Shown piece by piece: positions 44,403 through 52,904 of a DNA stretch of 64,000 bases; positions within the stretch are counted from its first letter, which is position 1; the number at the start of each line of letters is the position of its first letter. The notes under the pieces were generated by a model, which made no database searches, had not been told where the DNA came from, and worked only from the letters and a program-made list of their open reading frames with translations. Source of the stretch: DASRDU01 sp035652435 (lineage in GTDB: Bacteria > Acidobacteriota > Blastocatellia > RBC074); assembly GCA_035652435.1 (NCBI GenBank), contig DASRDU010000178.1:1-64000 (forward strand). The letters are read 5' to 3'. The position numbers and the translations under genes are program-made.

Positions 44403-47400
44403 TCACGCGAAGGCGAGCGCGTATTCGCTCCACGCTTCGGGCGTATTCATCAGTTCGCCGAATTTCGGGTCGCCGCTCCCGCCGAACGCGCGCTCGACCG
44501 TCAGTTCGACCGACTTGCTGAAGAAGAGGACTTCGACCTGTACCGTCAGAGTCGCGCGGCCGTACGCCTTGTCCCTGCCGCCGTCGTAAGTGAAGCTGAG
44601 GTTGAACTCGACCGAGATTTTGATCAGGCCGAGGACGCTCAGGCTGCCGCCCATGCGCAGGTAGCCGGAGAGCGTGGCGACGAGTTTGTTGCCGGGGTCC
44701 TTGCGCTGCATCGCGAAGTAGATGCCGGCCATGATGTGGACCTCGCCGCTCGCGACGCCGATGTCAATCGAGGCCGCCGCGCCGAACTCGAATGCGGCTT
44801 CGAGCATTTTGATGCCCGCCGTGTCGAGCTGCAGGTGGAAGAAGCCGCCGCCGCCGAAGATGGCCACCGTGAGCAGGAACGGGTGCGCGCGCTCCGACAC
44901 GTTGAAGTCGAAGACCGGCTTGCCGTCGAGGAAGGGGAGTGTCAGCGCCGCGCCCAGGCTCACGTCCTTGAGCGCGAAGACGCCGACGGCGACCGGCGGC
45001 AGCGCGAACGCGAAGCCCGCGCGGATGCCGGGCGGACTGGCCAGTAATTCGAGCGACGGCCCCTTGCCGAACAGATTGGGCGGGATCGCGTTGCGCAACT
45101 CTTCGACGAACGCCAGATCGCCGCCGAATTTGACCGGCGTGGTCGGGTCGAGCTTCACCTGCACGTCAGTCTTCCGTCCGGTCCGCGCGTCGAAGCTGAA
45201 CTCGGTGAAGTTGATCGAGACCGACTCGCTCATAATGCTGACGGTGAAGTTGGTCAGTTTGCCGTTGAATTCAAACTTCGCGCCGTCTGCCGGCGGCGCG
45301 TCCGGCCTGACCGGCTTCTCGATGCGCCCGTGGATGACGAGCTGGCTCGGCGCCCTGAAGTCTTTCGTGAAAGCCGCGATGCTCGCGAGGCCGGCGTTTT
45401 TGACCTCCGGCTCCCAGTCGAGCGTCGTGACGATCAGTTTGCCGCCCGCGATGTCCTGCGTCTCGGTGCGCATCTTCGGGGCATTTTTGCCGAGCGTACT
45501 TGCCGGCAGGAGGTCAAACAGGTCGAAACTGCCGAACAACGTGGCCAGACCCTTCGGGAAGAATTTGCCGGGATCGAAATTGTCAGTGACGGCGTCTTCG
45601 ACCCTGCCCGCCAGCGGCCCGAGCGCGCGCGTGAGCGTCGAGACGCCCAGGTTCGGCGTGGCAAAGCCCCCGGCCTTATCGGAACTGAAATTCACACCGA
45701 GCGTGTCGGCGACCATCGCGGCGAGGGGGTCGTCCGGTTTGAATTTGCCGAGGTCCTCTCTGGCGACCTCGGCAAAGACGCCCGTCGCGGCGTCGAAGCC
45801 TTTGCTGACGTAATCACTGAAGTAACGGATCGTCGTCGCCGCGTCGGTGCCGAGCAGCTCCTGCACCTGCGGAATTTTCACCTCGGCCTTGAGCATCTGC
45901 GGCGGATTGCCCGCCGCGTCAACGACGAAGTTGACCGAGTTGGTGACGAGCTGCGTGTTGTCGTTCAGCTTTGCCAGGTCGCGTTCGGCGAACACCACCT
46001 TCTGGCCCGGCACTCTGGCGTTGCGGCGCGCGATGTTTTGCTTGTCATTGTACTCGGTCGCGACCAGCTTCAGTTTGCCGGCGTCGGCGACGTCGCTGAT
46101 CGAGACGAACATCAGCGGGATGGTGAAATCAACCGCGTCGCCGGCCACGTCGGTGCCGACTGCATGGAATCTGAAGAGGTCACGCGTGGCCGCGCTCGTC
46201 ATCACCTTAACCCAGAATGAGCGAATCGCCCCTGCCACGTGGTTCGGACCGCTCGGGTCGGCGGGGTTGTCCGGGTCGTCGGGATTGGCGATGTCGGGCG
46301 TCACCAGAGTGGTCAGCCGCACCTGCCTGAACGGACTGCCGCGGCTGGTGAATCGCCTGAGCGGCTCGCGCACGACGATGAACAGGCGCTGCATCATGTA
46401 AGCGCCGATGATGTTGCTGCCGTCTTCGGGCTGCATGAACTTGCGCTCGGTCACCTTGATCAGCGCCGCGCGGTGGCGGAACGGCCACAGCTCGCCCTCA
46501 TAGACGATGCGCACGTAATGGTCGCGCCCCTGCGTCGCCACATGCACCCACTCCGACAGGTCGAGCTGCTCGGGCTTGCGCTTGAAAAAGCCGGGCACGA
46601 ACACGATGTTGTCCGCGATGTTTCTGAGCAGCAGACCCGCCGGGTTTTCGGCCGCGCGATCGGGCTGATTGTCCCGGCGCGGTCGGATCAGCGGGAGCCT
46701 GGAGAAGATGTCCTTGAAATCAGGGCGGGGCCGGATCAGGGGTGGCGGGGCCGTGCGCGGCGGGGTCCAGTGCCCGCGCGAGCGCAGCCAGCCGCCGAGC
46801 GGCGAGAGTATCAGTTGTTCGGCCTCGAACGGTGCGGGCACGTACGGGACGGTGAATTTCAGCTTCACGCGCTGCCCCACGTCCAGCGCCGGATTGATGG
46901 CGAGGTTGACACCCGGATTCGCGAGCGCCTGAAGCGGGCCGAATTCGGCATCAACTTCGTAACCGTGGAAGGCTGAAGTCAGGATCACAATCTGATAGCG
47001 GTCGTCAGCCGACATCGCCGTCAGACGCAGGTCAGGGTCGGGCGCATGCGTGTCAGGCCGCTGGTTCGGGTTGTAATCCGGCGACCAGATGGCGCGCAGC
47101 GGCGCCCTGTGCTCGCGCGAGAGTTCGACCGGGCCGCCCGGCGTTTTGAGTTGCAGTCGCGTGTGCCACAACTCAGTCCGCCCGCGAGTGGTGAACGGCC
47201 TGGCACGATGATTCCACACCACGCCGCGGTTGGGCGAAATCACCAGTCGGTACGGCAGTTCGAGCGCGGTCTCATGCGGGCCGGGCTGCCCGATGGCGGG
47301 CGCCTTCGCAATTTCATCGGGCGTGGGATCAGGGCCGATGGCCGCAATCGGGCTGACACTCAACTCGAGCCCCGACCAGTCGAGCAGGCCATCAGTGGAA

Positions 47401-47759
47401 AACGGGATGCGCGCCCCGGCGGGCATTTTGAAGACGAGCCGGCTGGGGTGCGCGAGTTGCGCCACGGTGTGACGCTTCGGCCCCACGACGCCGGGCGGGT
47501 CGAGCGGCTCGTTATCGCTGGCGCTTTTGCCCGCGTCCGGATTCGTCGGCGCATCCGGCTTGACGATGGAGAACTCGAAATAAGCGCTCTCGGCGATGGT
47601 CTGCGGCGGGAAAGTGACGATCAGCCAGGCCGGCTGCCGCTCGTCTTCGATGACCAGCACGGGGTGCCCCGGATCGCCCGCGTCGAGGCGCAGATTGACT
47701 GCCTCGATCCCCAGATTGAGCAGGTCGTCGGGACGGACAAGGTCTATCTTCATAGCCAC
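44403..47759 (-). CDS. Very large protein of unknown function (1118 residues)
   Basis: Not recognised as a named family. The GTG start at 47759 has GGAGAGG seven bases upstream; an ATG at 47753 is an alternative. It has no signal peptide or membrane helix. Residues 1-400 are Pro/Asp-rich and beta-like (LIVTFPPQTIAESAYFEF). A middle part (about 400-560) has YVRIVYEGELWPFRH. The last 300 residues are long Gly-rich amphipathic strands (FGGGGFFHLQLDTAGI, LSGYLRMGGSLSVLGLIKI, VQVEVLFFSKSVELTVER), as in a continuous sheet or groove. I have a memory of similar C-terminal segments in uncharacterised large proteins of other phyla, unverified. It is the first gene of the pair. Confidence 0.75.
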   Translation of the reverse strand: MAMKIDLVRPDDLLNLGIEAVNLRLDAGDPGHPVLVIEDERQPAWLIVTFPPQTIAESAYFEFSIVKPDAPTNPDAGKSASDNEPLDPPGVVGPKRHTVAQLAHPSRLVFKMPAGARIPFSTDGLLDWSGLELSVSPIAAIGPDPTPDEIAKAPAIGQPGPHETALELPYRLVISPNRGVVWNHRARPFTTRGRTELWHTRLQLKTPGGPVELSREHRAPLRAIWSPDYNPNQRPDTHAPDPDLRLTAMSADDRYQIVILTSAFHGYEVDAEFGPLQALANPGVNLAINPALDVGQRVKLKFTVPYVPAPFEAEQLILSPLGGWLRSRGHWTPPRTAPPPLIRPRPDFKDIFSRLPLIRPRRDNQPDRAAENPAGLLLRNIADNIVFVPGFFKRKPEQLDLSEWVHVATQGRDHYVRIVYEGELWPFRHRAALIKVTERKFMQPEDGSNIIGAYMMQRLFIVVREPLRRFTSRGSPFRQVRLTTLVTPDIANPDDPDNPADPSGPNHVAGAIRSFWVKVMTSAATRDLFRFHAVGTDVAGDAVDFTIPLMFVSISDVADAGKLKLVATEYNDKQNIARRNARVPGQKVVFAERDLAKLNDNTQLVTNSVNFVVDAAGNPPQMLKAEVKIPQVQELLGTDAATTIRYFSDYVSKGFDAATGVFAEVAREDLGKFKPDDPLAAMVADTLGVNFSSDKAGGFATPNLGVSTLTRALGPLAGRVEDAVTDNFDPGKFFPKGLATLFGSFDLFDLLPASTLGKNAPKMRTETQDIAGGKLIVTTLDWEPEVKNAGLASIAAFTKDFRAPSQLVIHGRIEKPVRPDAPPADGAKFEFNGKLTNFTVSIMSESVSINFTEFSFDARTGRKTDVQVKLDPTTPVKFGGDLAFVEELRNAIPPNLFGKGPSLELLASPPGIRAGFAFALPPVAVGVFALKDVSLGAALTLPFLDGKPVFDFNVSERAHPFLLTVAIFGGGGFFHLQLDTAGIKMLEAAFEFGAAASIDIGVASGEVHIMAGIYFAMQRKDPGNKLVATLSGYLRMGGSLSVLGLIKISVEFNLSFTYDGGRDKAYGRATLTVQVEVLFFSKSVELTVERAFGGSGDPKFGELMNTPEAWSEYALAFA

Positions 47760-47917
47760 AATGACACCTCTCCGGAAATGACTGTCGGTAAATCCCGGTC
47801 AGATTCCCTGATGAAGATTTCAATGGTTATTACCGCCCGCGGAATGGCATCTCAGAGCGGTGACGGATGCAGACCCGTCGGGATTCATGGTTGAGCTGAA
47901 TGGGGAGGTTGCGCGGC

Positions 47918-47947
47918 AGTATAGCCCCCGGGTCGCCCGCATGACAA
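47918..47947 (-). promoter_or_regulatory. Sigma70-type promoter for the giant gene pair
   Basis: On the minus strand TTGTCA (47942-47947) and TATACT (47918-47923) are separated by 18 bases. Transcription would start near 47911, giving a leader of about 150 bases before the GTG at 47759. It is one of the closest matches to the sigma70 consensus that I saw in the window. Confidence 0.7.
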
Positions 47948-48067
47948 ACGTGGCCGCGCACTTTGAGCGCGCGGTCTGAAGTCTCGGATTCATGCCCGGC
48001 TCTTTTGTCTTCTGCCCCCGAATCCCGGGACCGGCGCGGAGCGTCACTCACCAAAGCCCATCCGCCC

Positions 48068-48115
48068 TTGCAATTCGAAGCAACACTCGTTACATTCACA
48101 CTACTGTTACATTCA
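48068..48115 (+). promoter_or_regulatory. chrBA promoter with a duplicated operator-like word
   Basis: TTGCAA (48068-48073) and TACATT (48091-48096) are 17 bases apart, a plausible sigma70 promoter for chrB. The word GTTACATTCA occurs twice, at 48089-48098 and 48106-48115, covering the -10 and the start of transcription. A 17-base-spaced direct repeat there would suit a repressor, and ChrB is a known chromate-responsive repressor. Confidence 0.5.
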
Positions 48116-48131
48116 ACAAGCATATGGAGTT

Positions 48132-49217
48132 GTGAAGAACAAAGCACCCGGACAGGAATGGATTCTGCTGGTTCACCAGCTGCCGCCGCACCCGACCAGC
48201 CTGCGCGTCCGCATCTGGCGCAAGCTGCAGAAGCTCGGCGCCGTGGCGGTCAGGAACTCGGTCTACGTGCTGCCCTGGGGCGAGAAGACGCACGAGGATT
48301 TCCAGTGGCTCCGTCAGGAGATCGAGGCGGCCGGGGGCGAAGCGACGGTCTTCCGCGCCGGCGCAGTCGAGGGCGCAACCGACAGGGAGATCATCGCCCT
48401 CTTCCGCCGGACGCGCGACGAGGAGTACGCGCAGGTGACGGCGGAGATGGACGGGCTGACCGGAACGATGCGCGAACAGAAACGCGGCGGGCACCTCTCG
48501 GCCGGGCGGATCAGCCACTACGAAGCGGAACTCGATAAGCTCCACAGGGAGCTGGAACGCATCGTCGGCACCGATTTCTTTGACGCCCCCGCGCGCCCGG
48601 CGGCGCTCGCCGCTTACGAGCGATGCCGCGGGGCTCTGCAGGCCGCGCAGAGCCGGAATGAACCGAAGGCGCAGACGAGGGGGGCGAAAAGCGCCGGGCT
48701 CAATCCGGCGCAATACCGCGGGCGGCGGTGGGTGACGCGGCGCGGCGTGTTTATTGACCGGCTGGCCGCGATCTGGCTGATCAAACGGTTCGTGGATCCG
48801 AAGGCGCGTTTCTTCTTCGTCGCCGAAGGTGAGGCGGTCGAGGGCGCCATCAGATTTGACCTGTACGGCGGCGAGTTCACGCACCGCGGGGAGGATTGCA
48901 CCTTCGAGACGATGATCAAAGAGTTCGGCCTCGCGGGTGACGCCGGCTTGCGCGCGCTGGCCGAGATCGTCCACGACATTGACCTCAAGGATCAGAAGTT
49001 CAACCGGTCGGAGGCCGCGGGCCTGGGCGCCGTCATTCGCGGTCTGGCCGGGGTGATCAAAGACGACCGCAGACTGGCGCAGCAGTGCAGCCCCGTCTTT
49101 GACGGGCTGTATGAACTGCTGGCGCGCGAGCATCAGACGAACGTCAGAAAGAAAGATGGCAAAAAACGAATCAATCGTGGAACCGGCAGACCGGGCGGGC
49201 GTGCAAAGCGCAACTGA
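48132..49217 (+). CDS. chrB: Chromate resistance regulator ChrB
   Basis: 361 residues. The N-terminal ChrB domain (WILLVHQLPPHPTSLRVRIWRKLQKL, SVYVLPWGEKTHEDFQWL) is joined by a linker to the C-terminal ChrB domain (RRWVTRRGVFIDRLAAIWLIKRFVDP, FTHRGEDCTFETMIKEFGL, IVHDIDLKD). The family acts as a chromate-sensitive regulator, and the C-terminal domain has been proposed to be catalytic. The start is a GTG with GGAG very close upstream, so translation may be weak. The 3' end overlaps chrA by 62 bases. Confidence 0.9.
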   Translation: MKNKAPGQEWILLVHQLPPHPTSLRVRIWRKLQKLGAVAVRNSVYVLPWGEKTHEDFQWLRQEIEAAGGEATVFRAGAVEGATDREIIALFRRTRDEEYAQVTAEMDGLTGTMREQKRGGHLSAGRISHYEAELDKLHRELERIVGTDFFDAPARPAALAAYERCRGALQAAQSRNEPKAQTRGAKSAGLNPAQYRGRRWVTRRGVFIDRLAAIWLIKRFVDPKARFFFVAEGEAVEGAIRFDLYGGEFTHRGEDCTFETMIKEFGLAGDAGLRALAEIVHDIDLKDQKFNRSEAAGLGAVIRGLAGVIKDDRRLAQQCSPVFDGLYELLAREHQTNVRKKDGKKRINRGTGRPGGRAKRN

Positions 49218-50535
49218 CCTGTCGCTCTCTGAGGGCCGGGTCCCTTTTGCCGAAGCGTTTCGCTTCTGGGCGAGACTCGGGTTCATCTCGTTCGGCGGCC
49301 CGGCGGGTCAGATTGCGATTATGCATCGCGAACTGGTCGAGCGACGGCGCTGGGTGAGCGAGGAACGGTTTCTGCACGCGCTCAATTACTGCATGCTGCT
49401 GCCGGGGCCCGAGGCGCAGCAGCTCGCGATCTACATCGGCTGGCTGCTGCATCGCGTGCGCGGCGGGATTGTCGCCGGGGCGTTCTTCGTCATCCCTTCA
49501 ATCTTCATCCTGCTCGCGCTCTCTTACGTGTACGCGGCGTGGGGCAAGGTCCCCGCCGTCGTCGGGGTGCTGGCCGGATTCAAGCCCGTCGTCGTCGCCA
49601 TCGTCGTCGAAGCCGTCCTGAGGATCGGCCGGCGGGCGCTCGCGCGTGGGGTGCATTACCTGATCGCGGCGGCGGCCTTCGTCGGCATATACTTTCTGCA
49701 CGTCCCTTTCCCGCTGATCGTGCTGCTGGCCGGCGTCATCGGGCTCGTCGGAATGCGGCTCCGGCCGGAGATCAATTCCACAGAAACAAAAGCAGGGAAT
49801 CACGAATCGCCCGTCGTCATTGACGAGGCCGCGCCGCGCCCCGCCCACACGCGGCCTTCGCGCGGTCGCGCGCTGCGGACACTGGCGGTCGGAGTTGCCC
49901 TGTGGGCTTTACCGTTCGCGGCGCTCGTCGCGTGGCGCGGGCGGGGCAGCCTGCACGCGCAGGAGTATCGCTTCTTCACGCAGGCCGCGCTGGTCACTTT
50001 CGGCGGGGCCTACGCGGTGCTTGCGTACGTCACGCAGGCGGCGGTGACTGGTCACGGGTGGCTCACGCAGGCGCAGGCCGTTGACGGGCTCGCGCTCGCG
50101 GAGACGACGCCGGGGCCGTTGATTATGGTGCTGCAGTTCATCGGCTTTATGGCGGGCTGGAATCAGCCGCAGGGCCTGACGGCGGCGTCGAGCGGCATCG
50201 CGGGCGCGCTCGTCACCACGTGGGTCACCTTCCTGCCCTGCTTCATCTTCATTTTTCTCGGCGCGCCGTACATCGAGTCGTTGCGCGGCAACCGGCACCT
50301 GAAGGCCGCGCTCGGCGGCATCACGGCGGCGGTCGTCGGCGTGATCCTCAATCTGGCGCTCGTCTTTGGCGCCGCCGTGATCTGGCCGCATGGGTTTGCC
50401 GGGGGAGTGAACTGGTTTGCCGCGGTGATCAGCGTCGCGGCTTTCATCGCGCTCTGGCGGTATAAAGCTGACGTATTGTGGGTGGTCATCGCGGGCGGCC
50501 TGATCGGCCTGGGCCGCGTGCTGCTCAGCAGGTGA
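49156..50535 (+). CDS. chrA: Chromate transporter ChrA
   Basis: 459 residues with two homologous CHR halves. The first has FWARLGFISFGGPAGQIAIMH and NYCMLLPGPEAQQLAIYIGW; the second has FFTQAALVTFGGAYAVLAYV and GLALAETTPGPLIMVLQFIG. About ten membrane helices are expected. It exports chromate from the cytoplasm, driven by the proton gradient. The ATG at 49156 lies inside the chrB reading region and has an AAAGAAAG upstream, so translation is probably coupled to chrB. A longer start at 49099 (TTG) is unlikely. Confidence 0.93.
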   Translation: MAKNESIVEPADRAGVQSATDLSLSEGRVPFAEAFRFWARLGFISFGGPAGQIAIMHRELVERRRWVSEERFLHALNYCMLLPGPEAQQLAIYIGWLLHRVRGGIVAGAFFVIPSIFILLALSYVYAAWGKVPAVVGVLAGFKPVVVAIVVEAVLRIGRRALARGVHYLIAAAAFVGIYFLHVPFPLIVLLAGVIGLVGMRLRPEINSTETKAGNHESPVVIDEAAPRPAHTRPSRGRALRTLAVGVALWALPFAALVAWRGRGSLHAQEYRFFTQAALVTFGGAYAVLAYVTQAAVTGHGWLTQAQAVDGLALAETTPGPLIMVLQFIGFMAGWNQPQGLTAASSGIAGALVTTWVTFLPCFIFIFLGAPYIESLRGNRHLKAALGGITAAVVGVILNLALVFGAAVIWPHGFAGGVNWFAAVISVAAFIALWRYKADVLWVVIAGGLIGLGRVLLSR

Positions 50536-50545
50536 CTGATGTAGC

Positions 50546-50633
50546 GGATCAGTACCGCGAGCGGTAGCGAGCGTACCCTGGGGAAGCGGCCTTTTGACGG
50601 AGGTACGCTCGCTACCGCTCGCGGTACTGATCC
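50546..50633. repeat. Perfect 32-base inverted repeat after chrA
   Basis: Arms at 50546-50577 and 50602-50633 are perfect inverted copies of 32 bases with a 24-base loop. The left arm holds GAGCGGTAGCG (shared with 464-474) and GCGAGCGTAC (shared with 62436-62445). It begins 10 bases after the chrA stop. No T-tract is seen. Confidence 0.9.
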
Positions 50634-50696
50634 CGGACTCACAATCGTGATCCACTTCGGGGTGTAGTGACCGCAATAAATAACGGAGGCGGAAAG

Positions 50697-51443
50697 ATGT
50701 CAGTAATCGAAAGCCCGAACAAAAGACTCCTGCTCATCAGCAACTCGACCCTTTACGGGAGCGGCTATCTGGATCACGCCGAGAAAGAGGTCCGTGATTT
50801 TCTCGGCACGGTTCGCCGCGTGTTGTTCGTCCCCTTCGCGCTGCACGACCGCGATGCTTATGCACACCAGGCGCGCGAGCGGCTGAAGGCAATGGGGTAC
50901 GAACTGGACTCCGTTCACGAAGCCCCTGACCCTGCGCGGGCGGCAGACAATGCGGAGACGGTATTCATCGGCGGGGGTAATACGTTTCGCCTGCTGAAAG
51001 GGCTCTATGACTTCGGCCTGCTCGACGCGATCCGCCGACGGGTGGCCGCCGGGATGCCGTACATCGGGTCGAGCGCCGGTTCAATCGTGGCGTGCCCGAC
51101 ACTGAAAACTACCAAAGACATGCCGATTGTCGAGCCGCCTTCATTCGACGCGCTGGCCCTCGTCGCCTTTCAGATCAGCCCGCATTATCAGGACCCCGAT
51201 CCCGATTCGACGCATATGGGCGAGACGCAGGAGGAACGAATCAACCAGTTTCTGGAAGAGAATGACGCCACGGTCGTCGGCCTGCGCGAAGGCACGATGC
51301 TGCGCGTCGAAGGCGATTCCATCATCCTGAAAGGGATCAGGGCGGCGCGAATCTTCCGCCGGGGCATGGGCCCCGTCGAAATCGAGCCGGGGTCGAATCT
51401 CAACGGCCTTCTTTCGACCGGCAGACAGGGGGCGGGTGTATGA
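50697..51443 (+). CDS. pepE: Peptidase E (alpha-aspartyl dipeptidase)
   Basis: 248 residues from the ATG at 50697, which has GGAGGCGG just upstream. The fold is that of class I glutamine-amidotransferase-like serine peptidases (family S51): LLLISNSTLYG, VFIGGGNTFRLLKGL, and the nucleophile elbow GSSAGSIVACPT with the catalytic Ser, then ISPHYQDPDPDSTHMGET with the catalytic His. It cleaves Asp-Xaa dipeptides in the cytoplasm. Its stop overlaps the following gene by 4 bases (ATGA), so the two are translated together. Confidence 0.92.
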   Translation: MSVIESPNKRLLLISNSTLYGSGYLDHAEKEVRDFLGTVRRVLFVPFALHDRDAYAHQARERLKAMGYELDSVHEAPDPARAADNAETVFIGGGNTFRLLKGLYDFGLLDAIRRRVAAGMPYIGSSAGSIVACPTLKTTKDMPIVEPPSFDALALVAFQISPHYQDPDPDSTHMGETQEERINQFLEENDATVVGLREGTMLRVEGDSIILKGIRAARIFRRGMGPVEIEPGSNLNGLLSTGRQGAGV

Positions 51444-52435
51444 GGGAGAAAGGAACATTGCTGCTCGGTCGCGGGGACGTGGCCGCGCTGCTCGGTCTCG
51501 ACGAATGTACCGCCGCCGTCGAGCGGGCATTCAAAGCGCACGCGGAAGGCCGGGCGCTGGCGCCGGGAGTGCTGGGCGTCCGCGCGCGTAATGGCGGTTT
51601 TCACATCAAGGCCGCGGGGCTCGAACTCGCCCGGCCTTATTTCGCCGCCAAGCTGAACGGGAACTTCTTTCAGAACAAACAGCGGTTCGGGATGCCGAAC
51701 ATTCAGGGCGTCGTCGCCCTCTGCGACGCGGAGAACGGGTACCCGCTGGCGGTGATGGATTCGATTGAGATCACGATCATCCGCACCGGCGCGGCGACGG
51801 CAGTCGCGGCGAAATATCTCGCCCGCGCGTCCGCGCGGGTCGTGACCATCTGCGGCTGCGGCAATCAGGGCCGGGTCTCGCTCGCGGCGCTCGCGAAAGT
51901 CCGCCCGATTGAAAAGGCATACGCCTTCGACATTGATCACGCCCGGGCGGAGCGGTTCGCAGGGATGCTCTCGAACGAGCTGCGAATCGAAGTGAAAGCC
52001 GTTCGTGATCTCGCGGGCGCAGTCGGGAAAAGTGACATCTGCGTCACCTGCACGCCGGCAACGGAACACTACCTGAACCGGTCGGACGTGGCGCCGGGGA
52101 CGTTCATCGCCGCGGTCGGCGCGGACAATGAAGAGAAGCAGGAACTCGACCCGCACCTCGTCGCCGCCGGCAAAGTCGTCGTTGACAGTCTGGAACAATG
52201 CGCGGTCATCGGCGACCTGAAGCTCGCCCTCGCGCTCGGGCTGATGACGAAAGCTGACGCGCATGCGGAACTCGGCGAAGTGATCGCCGGGCGCCGGCCG
52301 GGGCGCGAGTCGCGCGAAGAGATCATTATTTTCGACAGCACGGGCACGGCGCTGCAGGACGTCGCGGCGGCGGCGGTCGTCTATGAGAAAGCAGTGAACG
52401 CCGGCATCGGTATCACCCTGAATTTTGCCGCGTAG
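51440..52435 (+). CDS. Ornithine cyclodeaminase/mu-crystallin-family protein
   Basis: 331 residues. It has the family substrate region (GGFHIKAAGLELARPYFAAKLNGNFFQN), a Rossmann fold with VVTICGCGNQGRVSLAALAKV, and DICVTCTPATEHYLNR and AAVGADNEEKQELDP. Members include ornithine cyclodeaminase, alanine dehydrogenase, ketimine reductase and opine-type synthases, so the reaction is not determined. The 4-base overlap with pepE suggests that both act on amino acids or dipeptides in one pathway, for example turnover of an Asp-derived product; that is inference. Confidence 0.85.
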   Translation: MREKGTLLLGRGDVAALLGLDECTAAVERAFKAHAEGRALAPGVLGVRARNGGFHIKAAGLELARPYFAAKLNGNFFQNKQRFGMPNIQGVVALCDAENGYPLAVMDSIEITIIRTGAATAVAAKYLARASARVVTICGCGNQGRVSLAALAKVRPIEKAYAFDIDHARAERFAGMLSNELRIEVKAVRDLAGAVGKSDICVTCTPATEHYLNRSDVAPGTFIAAVGADNEEKQELDPHLVAAGKVVVDSLEQCAVIGDLKLALALGLMTKADAHAELGEVIAGRRPGRESREEIIIFDSTGTALQDVAAAAVVYEKAVNAGIGITLNFAA

Positions 52436-52501
52436 CCTTGCCCGCGGGAAAACAAGCCTCACCTGATCACGCCTTCTGAAAACCACACGACACCGTACCG
52501 G

Positions 52502-52531
52502 TTGATTTCCTTCGCAGCCTGGGTGTATATA
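52502..52531 (+). promoter_or_regulatory. Promoter of the padR/ADOP operon
   Basis: TTGATT (52502-52507) and TATATA (52526-52531) are 18 bases apart; transcription would start about 24 bases before the padR ATG. The word ATATGG occurs at 52529 and again about 15 bases on, a possible PadR contact site. Confidence 0.5.
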
Positions 52532-52561
52532 TGGCAACACAACATATGGAGACACAACTCT

Positions 52562-52894
52562 ATGCTTGACCGCGAAGTCAAACGGGGCAGTACGGAGACG
52601 CTGATCCTGGCCCTGGTCGAAGACCGCCCGCGACACGGCTACGAGATCGCGAAGCTGATCGAGGTGCGCTCGGAAGGGGTGCTGCAATTCCATGTCGCCT
52701 CGCTCTACCCGCTGCTCTACCGCCTCGAGAAGCGCGGGCTGATCCAGGGCCGCTGGGTCGAGAAGCCGGGGCAGCGCCGCCGCCGCTACTACAAGCTGAC
52801 GGCGGCCGGGAAGAAGGTGCTGGCCGAGCAGCGGCAGACGTGGTCGGACTTCCTGACCGCGCTCGACCGCGTCGCGCGAATCAACCCCGCGTGA
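52562..52894 (+). CDS. PadR-family transcriptional regulator
   Basis: 110 residues from the ATG at 52562. Winged-helix PadR domain: STETLILALVEDRPRHGYEI, VASLYPLLYRLEKRGLI, GRWVEKPGQRRRRYYKLTAAG, then a short C-terminal helix (LAEQRQTWSDFLTAL), i.e. the compact PadR-s2-like type. In acidobacteria such regulators precede ADOP permease genes, as here, 10 bases before the first permease. It probably represses its own operon until a ligand binds. Confidence 0.92.
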   Translation: MLDREVKRGSTETLILALVEDRPRHGYEIAKLIEVRSEGVLQFHVASLYPLLYRLEKRGLIQGRWVEKPGQRRRRYYKLTAAGKKVLAEQRQTWSDFLTALDRVARINPA

Positions 52895-52904
52895 GGGCGA
52901 GACG

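Noticed and set aside
40034..47759. The giant gene pair as part of a contractile injection system or prophage
   Set aside because: No sheath, tube, baseplate, spike, AAA+ or other phage structural genes are adjacent; neighbours are a TPR regulator and chrBA.
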